Positions 47,637 to 56,405 of a stretch of DNA of 64,000 nucleotides are shown piece after piece. The notes below the pieces were generated by a model. It saw nothing but the letters and a program-made list of their open reading frames with translations, was not told where the DNA came from and ran no database searches. This stretch comes from Flagellimonas aurea (GTDB lineage Bacteria > Bacteroidota > Bacteroidia > Flavobacteriales > Flavobacteriaceae): positions 461,315-525,314 of the forward strand of contig NZ_JAFLNL010000003.1 of NCBI RefSeq assembly GCF_017313785.1, written 5' to 3'. Position 1 is the first letter of the stretch; every line of letters begins with the position of its first letter. The translations under genes and the position numbers were made by a program.

Positions 47637-49253
47637 TTATTTAATGAAACTATCGGGATTCGTGTCCCAGAATACTTTGTCATAGTTGTTTTTCTGTTCA
47701 AGGGACAGGTTTCGCTGCACTTCCAACCTGGATAATGGAAAACTTCTTGGAAATACGGGATTGTCATCATCTATGGGCACCTGCATGTCGGATGGATATC
47801 CCGTTCTTCGGTAGAAGTTATAAGACTCTATGGAGTTTCCGTAAGCGGCCAAATAGTATTCCTTCATTACAATATCCAATCGTTCCTCATCGGTGGTGGC
47901 ATTTGAATAATCCTGCATAACCTCACCTACATAGGCGTCCACATCGGCAGCTGTGGGTTGAAGATCAGAGGTTACTCCTCCGAATGCCATTACTTTGGAC
48001 ATGGAGTTTCGAATTCCAGTCTCAAGCAATGTTGCTGGGTCTCCATTGGTTCCAAGGGTCAATGCTGCTTCGGCACGCAAAAAGCTAACATATGAAGAGG
48101 TCAATAAGGGCAGGATTCCCGCTCCGCCCAAATTATCGGTAGTGCTGGGTGCGCCTACAAACTGGTCCTCATCAAAGCTGCCACCGCCCGGGTAAACCCC
48201 GTAAACGGTTCTCAGCAGATTGTCCCCTCTTCCTACGCGGCTTTCCCCATGGTCGTAGCCCCAATACTGATCGCCAATGTAGCAATAATCTACGTCCGGA
48301 TCTCCTTGACAAGGTAGGTACGGAGGTCCACTGAAAGGATCTTCGTTGGACTGTCTGTAGAGGTAATAACGAATCCTTGGATCTGGATTGTTTTTGGATT
48401 CCTTGAGCTGGTACATAAAATAGTTCCCGATATATTGGTCAAAACCGCTCACATAGGCTCTTTGAAAGTACAGATGTCTACTTTCCGGTTCCTGTACGGT
48501 ACTATAGGACCATTGAAAATCCTCTTCGGCCGAATCAATCAAGTTTTGGGACGATAGGGCATTGATTTCGGCTTGTATATCTGCTATGCCTATATCGGTA
48601 CTTGCCAATCTTGCCTGAACAAGCATCCTTAATTTGAGGGAATTTGCAAAGGCTATCCATTTGTCTTTATCACTTTGATAAAAAAGATCAGTAGAAAAGT
48701 CAAAGTTGGCCTCTTGAATCTCTGTAATGGCTTCATCAATATCACCAAGAACCGTTTGATAAAGCTCTGCCCCACCATCGAGTTCGGGATTGGGAAACTC
48801 TGCATTGTTCACGGCCTGTGAATACGGTATCGCTCCCAGGTAGTCCACCATGGTCACGGTCATATAGCCCATCAAGAGCTTCGCGACACCGCTATGGAAG
48901 AGCAGGGTTTCATCATCCTCTGCCAGTGCCTCAATAGTCCGTACATTGTTCAATGCCTCATAATAGGTATCCCATTCTTTACTGGTATCCCCATCCATAA
49001 CACTGGTGGGGACCACATCTCCGTAGGTGTCGGTCATGGCTTCATATCTCATCACATCATCCGTGTTGACAATCATCCATTTCATGTAATGCTGGAAGAG
49101 GTACTGTACCTCGTTGAGCATGTATTCCGGGTCCGCACTATCTGGTGTCAGATAATTGGGGTTCTCCTGTAGATCGAAATCCGAGACCTCGCAACCCATA
49201 AAGAGCAGTAAGGCCAGTGTGCTTATACTAAAGTATCTTACTATATTTTGCAT
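47637..49253 (-). CDS. SusD/RagB-like lipoprotein (SusD-like family 2)
   Basis: 538 residues with a lipoprotein signal (MQNIVRYFSISTLALLLFMGC, Cys21). It has the features of the SusD-like_2 family: N-terminal DFDLQENPNYLTPDSADPEY, helical MLNEVQYLFQHYMKWM, LLMGYMTVTMVDYLGAIPYS, NSLKLRMLVQARLA, and the C-terminal LLTSSYVSFLRAEAALTLG and PIDDDNPVFPRSFPLSRLEV. It is the surface lid of the STN-type SusC, whose stop is 21 bp upstream. This sub-family is frequently linked to peptide uptake as well as glycans. Confidence 0.92.
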   Translation of the reverse strand: MQNIVRYFSISTLALLLFMGCEVSDFDLQENPNYLTPDSADPEYMLNEVQYLFQHYMKWMIVNTDDVMRYEAMTDTYGDVVPTSVMDGDTSKEWDTYYEALNNVRTIEALAEDDETLLFHSGVAKLLMGYMTVTMVDYLGAIPYSQAVNNAEFPNPELDGGAELYQTVLGDIDEAITEIQEANFDFSTDLFYQSDKDKWIAFANSLKLRMLVQARLASTDIGIADIQAEINALSSQNLIDSAEEDFQWSYSTVQEPESRHLYFQRAYVSGFDQYIGNYFMYQLKESKNNPDPRIRYYLYRQSNEDPFSGPPYLPCQGDPDVDYCYIGDQYWGYDHGESRVGRGDNLLRTVYGVYPGGGSFDEDQFVGAPSTTDNLGGAGILPLLTSSYVSFLRAEAALTLGTNGDPATLLETGIRNSMSKVMAFGGVTSDLQPTAADVDAYVGEVMQDYSNATTDEERLDIVMKEYYLAAYGNSIESYNFYRRTGYPSDMQVPIDDDNPVFPRSFPLSRLEVQRNLSLEQKNNYDKVFWDTNPDSFIK

Positions 49254-49274
49254 GTTATTTCTTTTTAGGTACGA

Positions 49275-52200
49275 TTAAAATGTTGCGGTTATGCCCAATG
49301 CAATCCTTCTGGTGGAAGGGACTGTACTGTTTCCTTCCAGTCCATCACTTTCTGGATCATAATTGGTATACCTTGGGAAATTCGGTGCCCTGTACCATAG
49401 GTTTCTTCCAGAAAGGGTAAAGTTGATACTCTTAAAGGGGAGTGATTGTCCTTTTTGTGTTGTTAAGGTATACCCCAAAGCAACCTCCCGTATCCTAAAT
49501 ATCGAGGTATCCCACATGGCAAGGTCATTGGCATTGTAGTAATTGGAATACGATATCCTACCTGGATTCATTTGAAAGGTGTTGGGAATCTCGTTCCCAT
49601 TTGCATCCAACAAGGGCGCTCCGGTAGCATCGTCCGCCAGATATCCGGGAATGACGAATGCACCGTCCCTATCCTCGGTATCCCTAGTGACCCCTCGTTG
49701 CAACATACTGCTCACCGCCGAGGAGTAGATCTCGCCACCATGTCTGTATTCAAGCTGTGCCGAAAACCTAAAACCTTTATAGCTAAAGGTGTTGATGTTG
49801 GTCAGTCGCCAATCGGCATTGGAATCTCCGATGACCTTATCATCAAACCCGACATCGCTACTGGTAATCACTTCACCTACCCTTGTACTGGAACCGTTTC
49901 CGCTTATAAGCAGATTCCCATTCTCATCTCTAAGGGCATAATCCCCCATGATAACTCCAAAAGGCTGCCCCTCTACAGCAAACCTGTCGTCCGTAGAGCT
50001 AAGGTTGATGTTGGCCCCTGTGTCTGTAGTCCTTACCACTAAAGATTCGTCCGCGGTGAAAATGTTGCGGAAATTCCATTGGAAATTATCGTTCTTGAAC
50101 AAATCTATGCCGAGGTCAATTTCAACACCTTTATTATCGACTCTACCTAGGTTGATATACTGCGTGTCAAAACCTGAAGACCCTGCCAAGGGCGCACCTA
50201 CAATCTGATCTTCGGAAATTCGTTTGTAAACGGAAGCCTCCAAGGTCAATCTATTGTTGAACATATTGGTCTCCAACCCAAGCTCGAACTCACGGTGCAG
50301 CTCTGGTGCCAGGTCTGGATTAGCATACCTTGTACTGTACCTATTGGTTACCGGGTACGACCCATCGGCAGCTGCAAATCTGAGGTTATCTATCACCAAG
50401 GTTCCCCTGGTCCTGTATGCACTCGGATACCCTGAAGAGGTTGCATAAGCCCCCCTGATCTTTAAAAAGTTGATTACATTCCCCCCAAAATCAAAGGCAG
50501 AGGTCGGCACAAAAGATAGGGACGCCCCTGGATAGAATAGGGATTGATTGGCTTTTTCGACCGTACTCCCCCAATCGTTTCTTCCCGACAGTGTTGCATA
50601 TAAGTAGCGCTTGTAAGCGAACTGGAACTGTCCAAAAACACCGGCTAAATTCTCATCTTCCGACTCGTATTCCGCTTCGGTGGTAACGTAATTACTGGGT
50701 CTTAAAAAACCATATACCACCTGTCCATCGGAATCCGATGACCGACTCTGGTACCTCGTTATTCTGGAGTTTGCCCCAATCTGTGCCTCCAAATTTAGGT
50801 CTTCCGTAATATTCTTATCAAACCCAAGTATTACGGTCTGGTTGACATCCACATCTCTTTCGCTATCCAAACGCAGGTATCCAATTTTAAAAGTATTGTC
50901 GTCGTATCCTCCTTTATTGGAGTATTCAAAACCACTAAAATGCCTACTATCATAACCTGCTCTATAAGTCAGATTAAAGTCATCGCTCAATTTGTAATTG
51001 GCATTGACGGTACCGTAGACGTGCTCGACAATATCGTTGGTCCCGGTATTGTGCAACATCCACAACGGATTTGTATCATTTCTGTAATACACGGATTCAC
51101 CGGTCAATGGATTCTGATAGGGAAGCTCGGTCAAATCAATCCATCGAGGCTGATAGTACACTACATTGAAAATACTTTCACCGTACACCCTATTTACTTT
51201 TCGTGACGAATAGTTAAGGGTAGCGCTAAGGTCCAACTTGTCGGATATCTGGGCACGCCCTCCGACACTGATGTTAAACCTTTTTAAATCGTTATGGTCT
51301 ATAATTCCTTTTTCATCCGTATAGCCAGCGGTAATATTGAAACCGACCTTTTCCTGCGATGTGGCCACGGTCAATGAATGTGTTGTCCCGATCCCTGTCC
51401 TGAATATATTCCGAACATTATTAGGTTTGGCGGAAATGTTCATGGTTGCGCCTTCGTATTGTGGAAAAATATCGCTCAAAGGAGCATACGGATGGTCAAT
51501 TGTACCAATATCCGAAAATGCGGGGCCCCAATTGGAAAGATAAGTAGGCTGGAACTCGCCCTCTCCTCCGTTGGAATATGTATTCTGAAATTCCGGCAAT
51601 TGTGATACCGTATTGGTATACACGGTGGTAGAATAACTGGCCGTAGTCTTTGCCTGTCCTGTTCTAGCAGAGCCACTTTTGGTCTGGATCAGGATAACCC
51701 CGTTCCTACCCTCACTACCATAAAGTACGGAAGCATTGAAACCTTTGAGTATGCTCATACTTTCAATATCGTTGGGGTTGATGTCCCTGAGCAGTCCATT
51801 GAAAGGTACATCGTTTACCACGATCAAAGGGTTGTTGGAGCCGGTTATCGATACATTTCCACGTATTCGTATAGGGGAATCGGAACCTGTCTGTCCATCG
51901 GCCGGGGTAATCACAACACCCGCAATCTTACCTTGTAGGGTCCTTGCCAAATCCGCTTCGGGACGCTGCTCGACCTCTTCTGATTTTACTTGTGAAATGG
52001 CATAACCCAAGGCTTTTTTGGATTTTTTGATACCTTGAGCAGTAATCACGACCTCTTCCAAGGCTTGTGCCGTTTCTTTCATTACAACATCTATCGTAGC
52101 TTGGTCACCTACTTTTACCTCCTGTGTCTCGAACCCCATATGCATAAATTGGAGCACGTTTTCCGGATAAGGCACGGTAATGCTGTAGTTACCATCAAAA

Positions 52201-52685
52201 TCCGTTGTGGCCCCCTTGGTGGTTCCTTTGATCAAAACAGTTACATTGACCAACGGGAATCCTTCTTGGTCGGTAACGGTACCGGAAACGTTGATCTGTG
52301 ATCGTCGGCTGCGTGAATCCGCCTTTTTCACCATTATGGTGTTGTCCGTTGTCAAAACAACATCGAGATTGCCCGGTTCCAGACTTTTTTTGAGCAGTCT
52401 GTTCGTACTGATACGTCCCTTTTTTACCGGTATGGTAGGATAATCATCAAACATCCCAACCTCATAGATAAAACTGTAGTCGGTCTGGTTCATAATCAAG
52501 TCAAAGATCTCATCAACCGTCATAGCTCCGTCCAAATCGATCTTGATACTGGATTTTTGGGAAACGAGATCGTTGGGAGCAAAACCGAATACCGTAAGAC
52601 AACATAGAAAGATAAATGTTCTCATGAGTAGCAATAGAAGCCGGTTTCCCAAAAGAAACCTGGCTTTCGTTAGTTTAGTTTTCAT
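49275..52685 (-). CDS. STN-domain SusC/RagA-family TonB-linked transporter
   Basis: 1136 residues. After the leader (MKTKLTKARFLLGNRLLLLL) comes an STN (secretin/TonB short N-terminal) domain at about residues 45-125 (KIDLDGAMTVDEIFDLIMNQ, TDYSFIYEVGMFDDYPTIPV). This is the segment that touches FecR to pass on substrate binding. The CarboxypepD_reg domain (VSGTVTDQEGFPLVNVTVLI), plug (SPIRIRGNVSITGSNNPLIV, ILKGFNASVLYGSEGRNGVI) and barrel follow, ending RRIALGITATF. The STN domain and the fecR gene upstream make it a signalling transducer as well as a transporter. Confidence 0.95.
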   Translation of the reverse strand: MKTKLTKARFLLGNRLLLLLMRTFIFLCCLTVFGFAPNDLVSQKSSIKIDLDGAMTVDEIFDLIMNQTDYSFIYEVGMFDDYPTIPVKKGRISTNRLLKKSLEPGNLDVVLTTDNTIMVKKADSRSRRSQINVSGTVTDQEGFPLVNVTVLIKGTTKGATTDFDGNYSITVPYPENVLQFMHMGFETQEVKVGDQATIDVVMKETAQALEEVVITAQGIKKSKKALGYAISQVKSEEVEQRPEADLARTLQGKIAGVVITPADGQTGSDSPIRIRGNVSITGSNNPLIVVNDVPFNGLLRDINPNDIESMSILKGFNASVLYGSEGRNGVILIQTKSGSARTGQAKTTASYSTTVYTNTVSQLPEFQNTYSNGGEGEFQPTYLSNWGPAFSDIGTIDHPYAPLSDIFPQYEGATMNISAKPNNVRNIFRTGIGTTHSLTVATSQEKVGFNITAGYTDEKGIIDHNDLKRFNISVGGRAQISDKLDLSATLNYSSRKVNRVYGESIFNVVYYQPRWIDLTELPYQNPLTGESVYYRNDTNPLWMLHNTGTNDIVEHVYGTVNANYKLSDDFNLTYRAGYDSRHFSGFEYSNKGGYDDNTFKIGYLRLDSERDVDVNQTVILGFDKNITEDLNLEAQIGANSRITRYQSRSSDSDGQVVYGFLRPSNYVTTEAEYESEDENLAGVFGQFQFAYKRYLYATLSGRNDWGSTVEKANQSLFYPGASLSFVPTSAFDFGGNVINFLKIRGAYATSSGYPSAYRTRGTLVIDNLRFAAADGSYPVTNRYSTRYANPDLAPELHREFELGLETNMFNNRLTLEASVYKRISEDQIVGAPLAGSSGFDTQYINLGRVDNKGVEIDLGIDLFKNDNFQWNFRNIFTADESLVVRTTDTGANINLSSTDDRFAVEGQPFGVIMGDYALRDENGNLLISGNGSSTRVGEVITSSDVGFDDKVIGDSNADWRLTNINTFSYKGFRFSAQLEYRHGGEIYSSAVSSMLQRGVTRDTEDRDGAFVIPGYLADDATGAPLLDANGNEIPNTFQMNPGRISYSNYYNANDLAMWDTSIFRIREVALGYTLTTQKGQSLPFKSINFTLSGRNLWYRAPNFPRYTNYDPESDGLEGNSTVPSTRRIALGITATF

Positions 52686-52850
52686 AAATTTGATTGTTAT
52701 TAGTTAGTTTCTGAACAATTAATTAATAATGATTAATGGGGGCGTGGCCATTGAACTTTGGCGAGTTTGGCTCGTCCCTTTTTTGATGGCGTTTTTAGGT
52801 CATAAGCATTTTTTTTATGGTTTGACTTCCTTTTATGGCTGGTTATCTGT

Positions 52851-53996
52851 TTATTTCAATATGACAGTCTTATCGTTGATCTCATAGCTGTGCAACGAAC
52901 TAGACATAATCACCGAGAGCACTTCTTCAATGCTCTGGTTTCTCCTAAGCACCCCTTTGAACCTTTTATTCTCGAGGGATTTGTTTTCAAAGACCACTTC
53001 CATATCGTACCATCGGGAAAGGGTTCTCATAATATCCTTCAAAGGCTTTTTCTTAAAGCTGAAAACGCCGGACATCCATGACGTCTCGGAAAAGACATCT
53101 ACTTCGGACACATGTATCGTACCTGTCTCCAGATTGAGTCTTGACTGCTCACCTGGGGCTATTTCTTGAGTACGTTTCCCATTGCTAACAGTAACCTTTC
53201 CCTCCACTAGGGTAGTAAGTACTTCCGGTTCGTCCTTATAGGCCTTAATATTGAATTCGGTACCCAATACGCGGACCTCCTGTTCGTTGTGGTATACTTT
53301 AAAATCATCCCCTTGGTTCTTTTCGCTGGATGCGACCTTGAAATAGGCCTCCCCATATAGAAGATATACCTCCCTACTCTGTCCCTCCACGAAATCCACA
53401 GGATATTTCAGTTTGGATTCGGAGTTGAGCCAGACCTTGGTACCATCGGAAAGCAACAAAGAAAACTGCCCTCCCCTGGGCACGGAAAGGTAATTATACT
53501 CCATCTGACTGGTCTTGCCCTGTTTTGCAGCATATACGATTTGATCTTCTTTGGCATTGAGGGCTTCAGTCGTATAGTCCGTCCCCTTGCCCAGCTCAAC
53601 TTCCTTACCATCCCCAAGGGTCAGTACCGCTGCATTGACACCAGGTCGTATTTGGTTGTTCCTTACTACGGGAGCGGGGGGCATGGAATCTTGCGCAGAA
53701 GAAAGTATGTTTTTGAAAAAGAGTGTCGAAGCGATCAAGACAAGGAGTACCGCCGCATATTTCATCACAGTGGCATAGCTGAAACGTTTCCTGGGTGCCG
53801 GAATCTTATCGAACAGTTGTTCACCGTTCGCAAATGACCGCTCTAAGTTCAACAAATGGTTGATTTCCACATATTTCCGAAAATATTTCTGATTATGCTC
53901 GGACTTGAGCCATTCAGATAAGGTTTCGCTCTCTGCCTCGGAAAGCCTATTTTCAACTAACTTTAGCAGTAATTTATCAACCTTCGTTTGATTCAT
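52851..53996 (-). CDS. FecR-family anti-sigma factor
   Basis: 381 residues. The cytoplasmic anti-sigma part is VDKLLLKLVENRLSEAESET with EWLKSEHNQKYFRKYVEINH, then one membrane helix (YAAVLLVLIASTLFFKNIL, about residues 76-94). The periplasmic FecR domain has YLSVPRGGQFSLLLSDGTKV, WLNSESKLKYPVDF and VYLLYGEAYFKVA. The C-terminal DUF4974 domain is FKKKPLKDIMRTLSRWYDME. It holds the divergent ECF sigma factor inactive until the SusC signals. The start is ATG, 103 bp from the sigma gene. Confidence 0.95.
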   Translation of the reverse strand: MNQTKVDKLLLKLVENRLSEAESETLSEWLKSEHNQKYFRKYVEINHLLNLERSFANGEQLFDKIPAPRKRFSYATVMKYAAVLLVLIASTLFFKNILSSAQDSMPPAPVVRNNQIRPGVNAAVLTLGDGKEVELGKGTDYTTEALNAKEDQIVYAAKQGKTSQMEYNYLSVPRGGQFSLLLSDGTKVWLNSESKLKYPVDFVEGQSREVYLLYGEAYFKVASSEKNQGDDFKVYHNEQEVRVLGTEFNIKAYKDEPEVLTTLVEGKVTVSNGKRTQEIAPGEQSRLNLETGTIHVSEVDVFSETSWMSGVFSFKKKPLKDIMRTLSRWYDMEVVFENKSLENKRFKGVLRRNQSIEEVLSVIMSSSLHSYEINDKTVILK

Positions 53997-54099
53997 ACTT
54001 AATAATTATTTAATCTTATGACGCGGGAGAATTCCATCCCCCCCTTTAAAGGACAAAAAATTTATGTTTTTGCTCTTTTTTTAAAAAAACAACCTCTTT

Positions 54100-54642
54100 T
54101 TGCAGCAGCGTACTGACATATTTATACTGAATGCCCTCAAGAAAGGAGACAAAAAAGTCTTTGAAAAGCTCTATTCCTCCTATTACCAAAAGTTGTGTTC
54201 CTTTCTTTTGAGTTATTGCCAAGACCACGAGATCATTGAGGATGTGGTGCAAGATGTTTTTTTGAACCTATGGGACAAGCGCAGGGAAATCAAGATCCAA
54301 ACGTCTTTGAATGCTTTTCTTTATAAGTCAGTGTACAATAAACTCATGGATAAATACAGACATCTCAGGCTCAGGAACGAAATGCTTTCCTCCTACTACC
54401 ATACGGCCATCATGCTAGCTGTGGAAAAAGAAGAGGACCGACCAAAAAAGCACATAATACTGTTACGCCAATGTATGGAAGGACTTCCTGATAAATGCAG
54501 AGAGGTCTTTTTAGGGGGCAAGGTCCGCGGACTGAGCTACAGTGAAATCTCAAAAGAATTTGGAATTTCAACAAAAACGGTAGAAGGACATATTGCGAGA
54601 GCTTACAGACTTTTGAAAGAGTGTATGGATAAGTATAAATAA
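54100..54642 (+). CDS. ECF RNA polymerase sigma-70 factor
   Basis: 180 residues. Region 2 is FEKLYSSYYQKLCSFLLSYC with EIIEDVVQDVFLNLWDKR, and region 4 is GLPDKCREVFLGGKVRGLSY with SEISKEFGISTKTVEGHIAR. The only start that gives a full region 2 is TTG at 54100-54102; an in-frame stop lies at 54082-54084 and no ATG precedes DIFILNALKKGD. It is divergent from fecR, whereas most Bacteroidota loci have sigma and fecR in the same direction. It should direct RNA polymerase to the fecR-susC-susD promoter when released by FecR. Confidence 0.92.
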   Translation: MQQRTDIFILNALKKGDKKVFEKLYSSYYQKLCSFLLSYCQDHEIIEDVVQDVFLNLWDKRREIKIQTSLNAFLYKSVYNKLMDKYRHLRLRNEMLSSYYHTAIMLAVEKEEDRPKKHIILLRQCMEGLPDKCREVFLGGKVRGLSYSEISKEFGISTKTVEGHIARAYRLLKECMDKYK

Positions 54643-55019
54643 CCAAGAAAAAGCCCAAATTCAACTAAAGGATAAAGCCTCCCACTAAAATTTTACGGAA
54701 AGTAGCTTCCCTTCGGATAAAACAGCATGAACGTATTGGTTTTCCTTCATTTGAATCGCTGACCTTATTTGAATCAATCCTACAAGTCAAGGTGTATGTG
54801 TGACTTTTTCAGATATTTAAACACATCGTCATTCTTGAAATTTCAAGCTTCAAGCTTTCGATTTCAGTCTTTCTATGGTGGGGCATCTCCATCAGTGGAG
54901 ATCATTTCCCCTTTAGACCGCCAAATGCGGAAGGTATCGATAAAGAATGTCACTAAAACGGATACTTTGAACCACCTCACACCTCATATAGATAGCTGTT
55001 TATCGGTCATATGATTTCA
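54643..55019. other. Spacer with no recognisable gene
   Basis: The first part of a 558-bp stretch between the sigma gene and the susC remnant. Both strands have scattered stops in all frames. A short inverted repeat TCTCCATCAGTGGAGA (54889-54904) is present. It may be further decayed coding sequence, but I find no recognisable motif. Confidence 0.5.
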
Positions 55020-55464
55020 CATTGCTCATTTTTTCCGTTTAAGGCGGTATACCACGACCGTACATTCCCCCCACTTACCGAAACTACATAAACGGTCCCT
55101 GTTTTGTCACGCAGATTAACGCCGGCTAAAACATTTTCATTGGGCGAAACCCTTCCTCGGTCACTTTAAAATCTACATTGGCCTTATTTTTAAGGTCTTC
55201 CTATACAGCCTCCAAATTCACTTTGTTGGCATCTATACTGATGCGTTGTCGCAGGTGTTGGGCATCTGCGGCATAAATGAATTTTTTGTCCGTTTGCTTT
55301 TCGATAAGGTCGAACACCTTTTCCAGGGTCACACTTTTTAGGTTAAAATTGATGATTTCAAAATTTTGGTTTTTTACCGCTTTGTTCACCGAAATCGGAA
55401 CAACAGTTGCCCAACCCAACAATGGCAAACACAACAGCAGTACTAAGAGGTTTAATTTCTTCAT
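55020..55464 (-). pseudogene. 5' remnant of an STN-type SusC gene
   Basis: From ATG (complement of 55462-55464) it reads a signal peptide (MKKLNLLVLLLCLPLLGWA) and an STN domain (LKSVTLEKVFDLIEKQTDKK, FIYAADAQHLRQRISI, DANKVNLEAV) and stops at 55201. Reading on past the stop, other frames still give fragments such as ANVDFKVTEEGFRP and, after a frameshift, NENVLAGVNLRDKTGTVY, like a damaged carboxypeptidase-regulatory-like domain. The barrel is gone. The STN sequence differs clearly from that of the intact SusC at 49275-52685, so this is not a recent duplicate. Confidence 0.7.
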
Positions 55465-55563
55465 TTTAAAAAGAGTAGTTTAATATTGGTTCTCAATAAT
55501 TTTTTAGTTTTTAAATCAGGATTACAGTGTCGTCTTTGTCATATAGTTTTTTTGTGGCGGGGG

Positions 55564-55905
55564 TTAATATTGTTTGTTCTTGACAACCATATTTCTAATG
55601 GTTTTGAGGGCTATGGCCATATGGCTTTCAACAGTCTTCACGGAAACCCCAAGAATCTCGGAGATTTCCTTATACTTGAGTTCATCCAGTTTGTTCATCT
55701 CAAAGATTTGACGGGACTTTTTGGGAATATGGTCCAAGATTTCCTGTATCTTCCTGACATACATTTCCCTTTGTTCCTGAGCGATGACCTCTTGTTCAAT
55801 ACATGGACTGGCGACATATTCATCCTCCAATCCTTGATCCAGTGATGGTTTTATCCTTTGGTACGAAACGGACTCCATGAGTTTATTTTTGATCACTACA
55901 AAAAG
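55564..55905 (-). pseudogene. C-terminal remnant of an ECF sigma factor
   Basis: The readable part gives a late region 2 fragment (YLFVVIKNKLMESVSYQ) and a complete region 4: VRKIQEILDHIPKKSRQIF, EMNKLDELKYKEISEILGVS, KTVESHMAIALKTIRN. Just upstream an in-frame TAG interrupts it and the rest of region 2 is missing. The first possible start is a GTG (complement of 55894-55896), which would give 110 residues without region 2. Such a protein could not recognise a -10 element, so it is most likely decayed. The order sigma then susC, with no fecR between, suggests a deleted regulatory unit. Confidence 0.7.
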
Positions 55906-56142
55906 ATATGGCTTGGGCTATTCGATCTCTTGGAGACACTCATGGGAATTCCACAATTGGAATCATCATTCGCTTGACCATGGTTCGTAAAAATTACTAT
56001 TTCAAGGTTTTAAAAAAGTCTGTTTCAAAAATATACGCGCAACACGTACTATCATTCTACTTAATAGCTTTAAAATCTTATTTTAATACCCTTGAGGATT
56101 AATCATTGGACGATGTTGCATATCTTTATCAGATTTAATGGC

Positions 56143-56370
56143 TAATTCCGGTATTATTTGGATATCAACATGCCGGAAATGGGTGGTTTTGAATTTTGCA
56201 GCATAGGGTCGCAAACAATTTTCAAGATAGTTTTGAGGTCATCATTGTTCCTCCTTCAAAATCCTGGACAGATTGGGAAATGGCTAAAGAATATGGGGAA
56301 TATGTTAGGTATTTTATTGCTAAGCTCCTATCTCGGTTACATTTGATGCAATATATATAATTTCTGTGCG
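56143..56370 (+). pseudogene. Frameshifted response-regulator receiver remnant
   Basis: One frame reads FRYYLDINMPEMGGFEF, the phospho-acceptor region of a receiver domain. After a frameshift near 56196 a second frame continues FEVIIVPPSKSWTDWEMAKE and YGEYVRYFIAK. Both segments align in order with the intact receiver at 60485-60895 (LFLDINMPEMTGFEF, VDVVIVSSSIDPKDE, YGKYVRGYLNKP). The first ~50 residues are absent. It ends about 60 bp upstream of a histidine kinase gene. Confidence 0.7.
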
Positions 56371-56405
56371 TATAGTTTATCGTTATATATTTTTATCTAA
56401 ATATC

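Noticed and set aside
54769..55014. Possible 81-residue plus-strand gene in the spacer after the ECF sigma gene
   Set aside because: No family motif, no signal, low-complexity serine and phenylalanine composition, and it lies in a region of gene debris.
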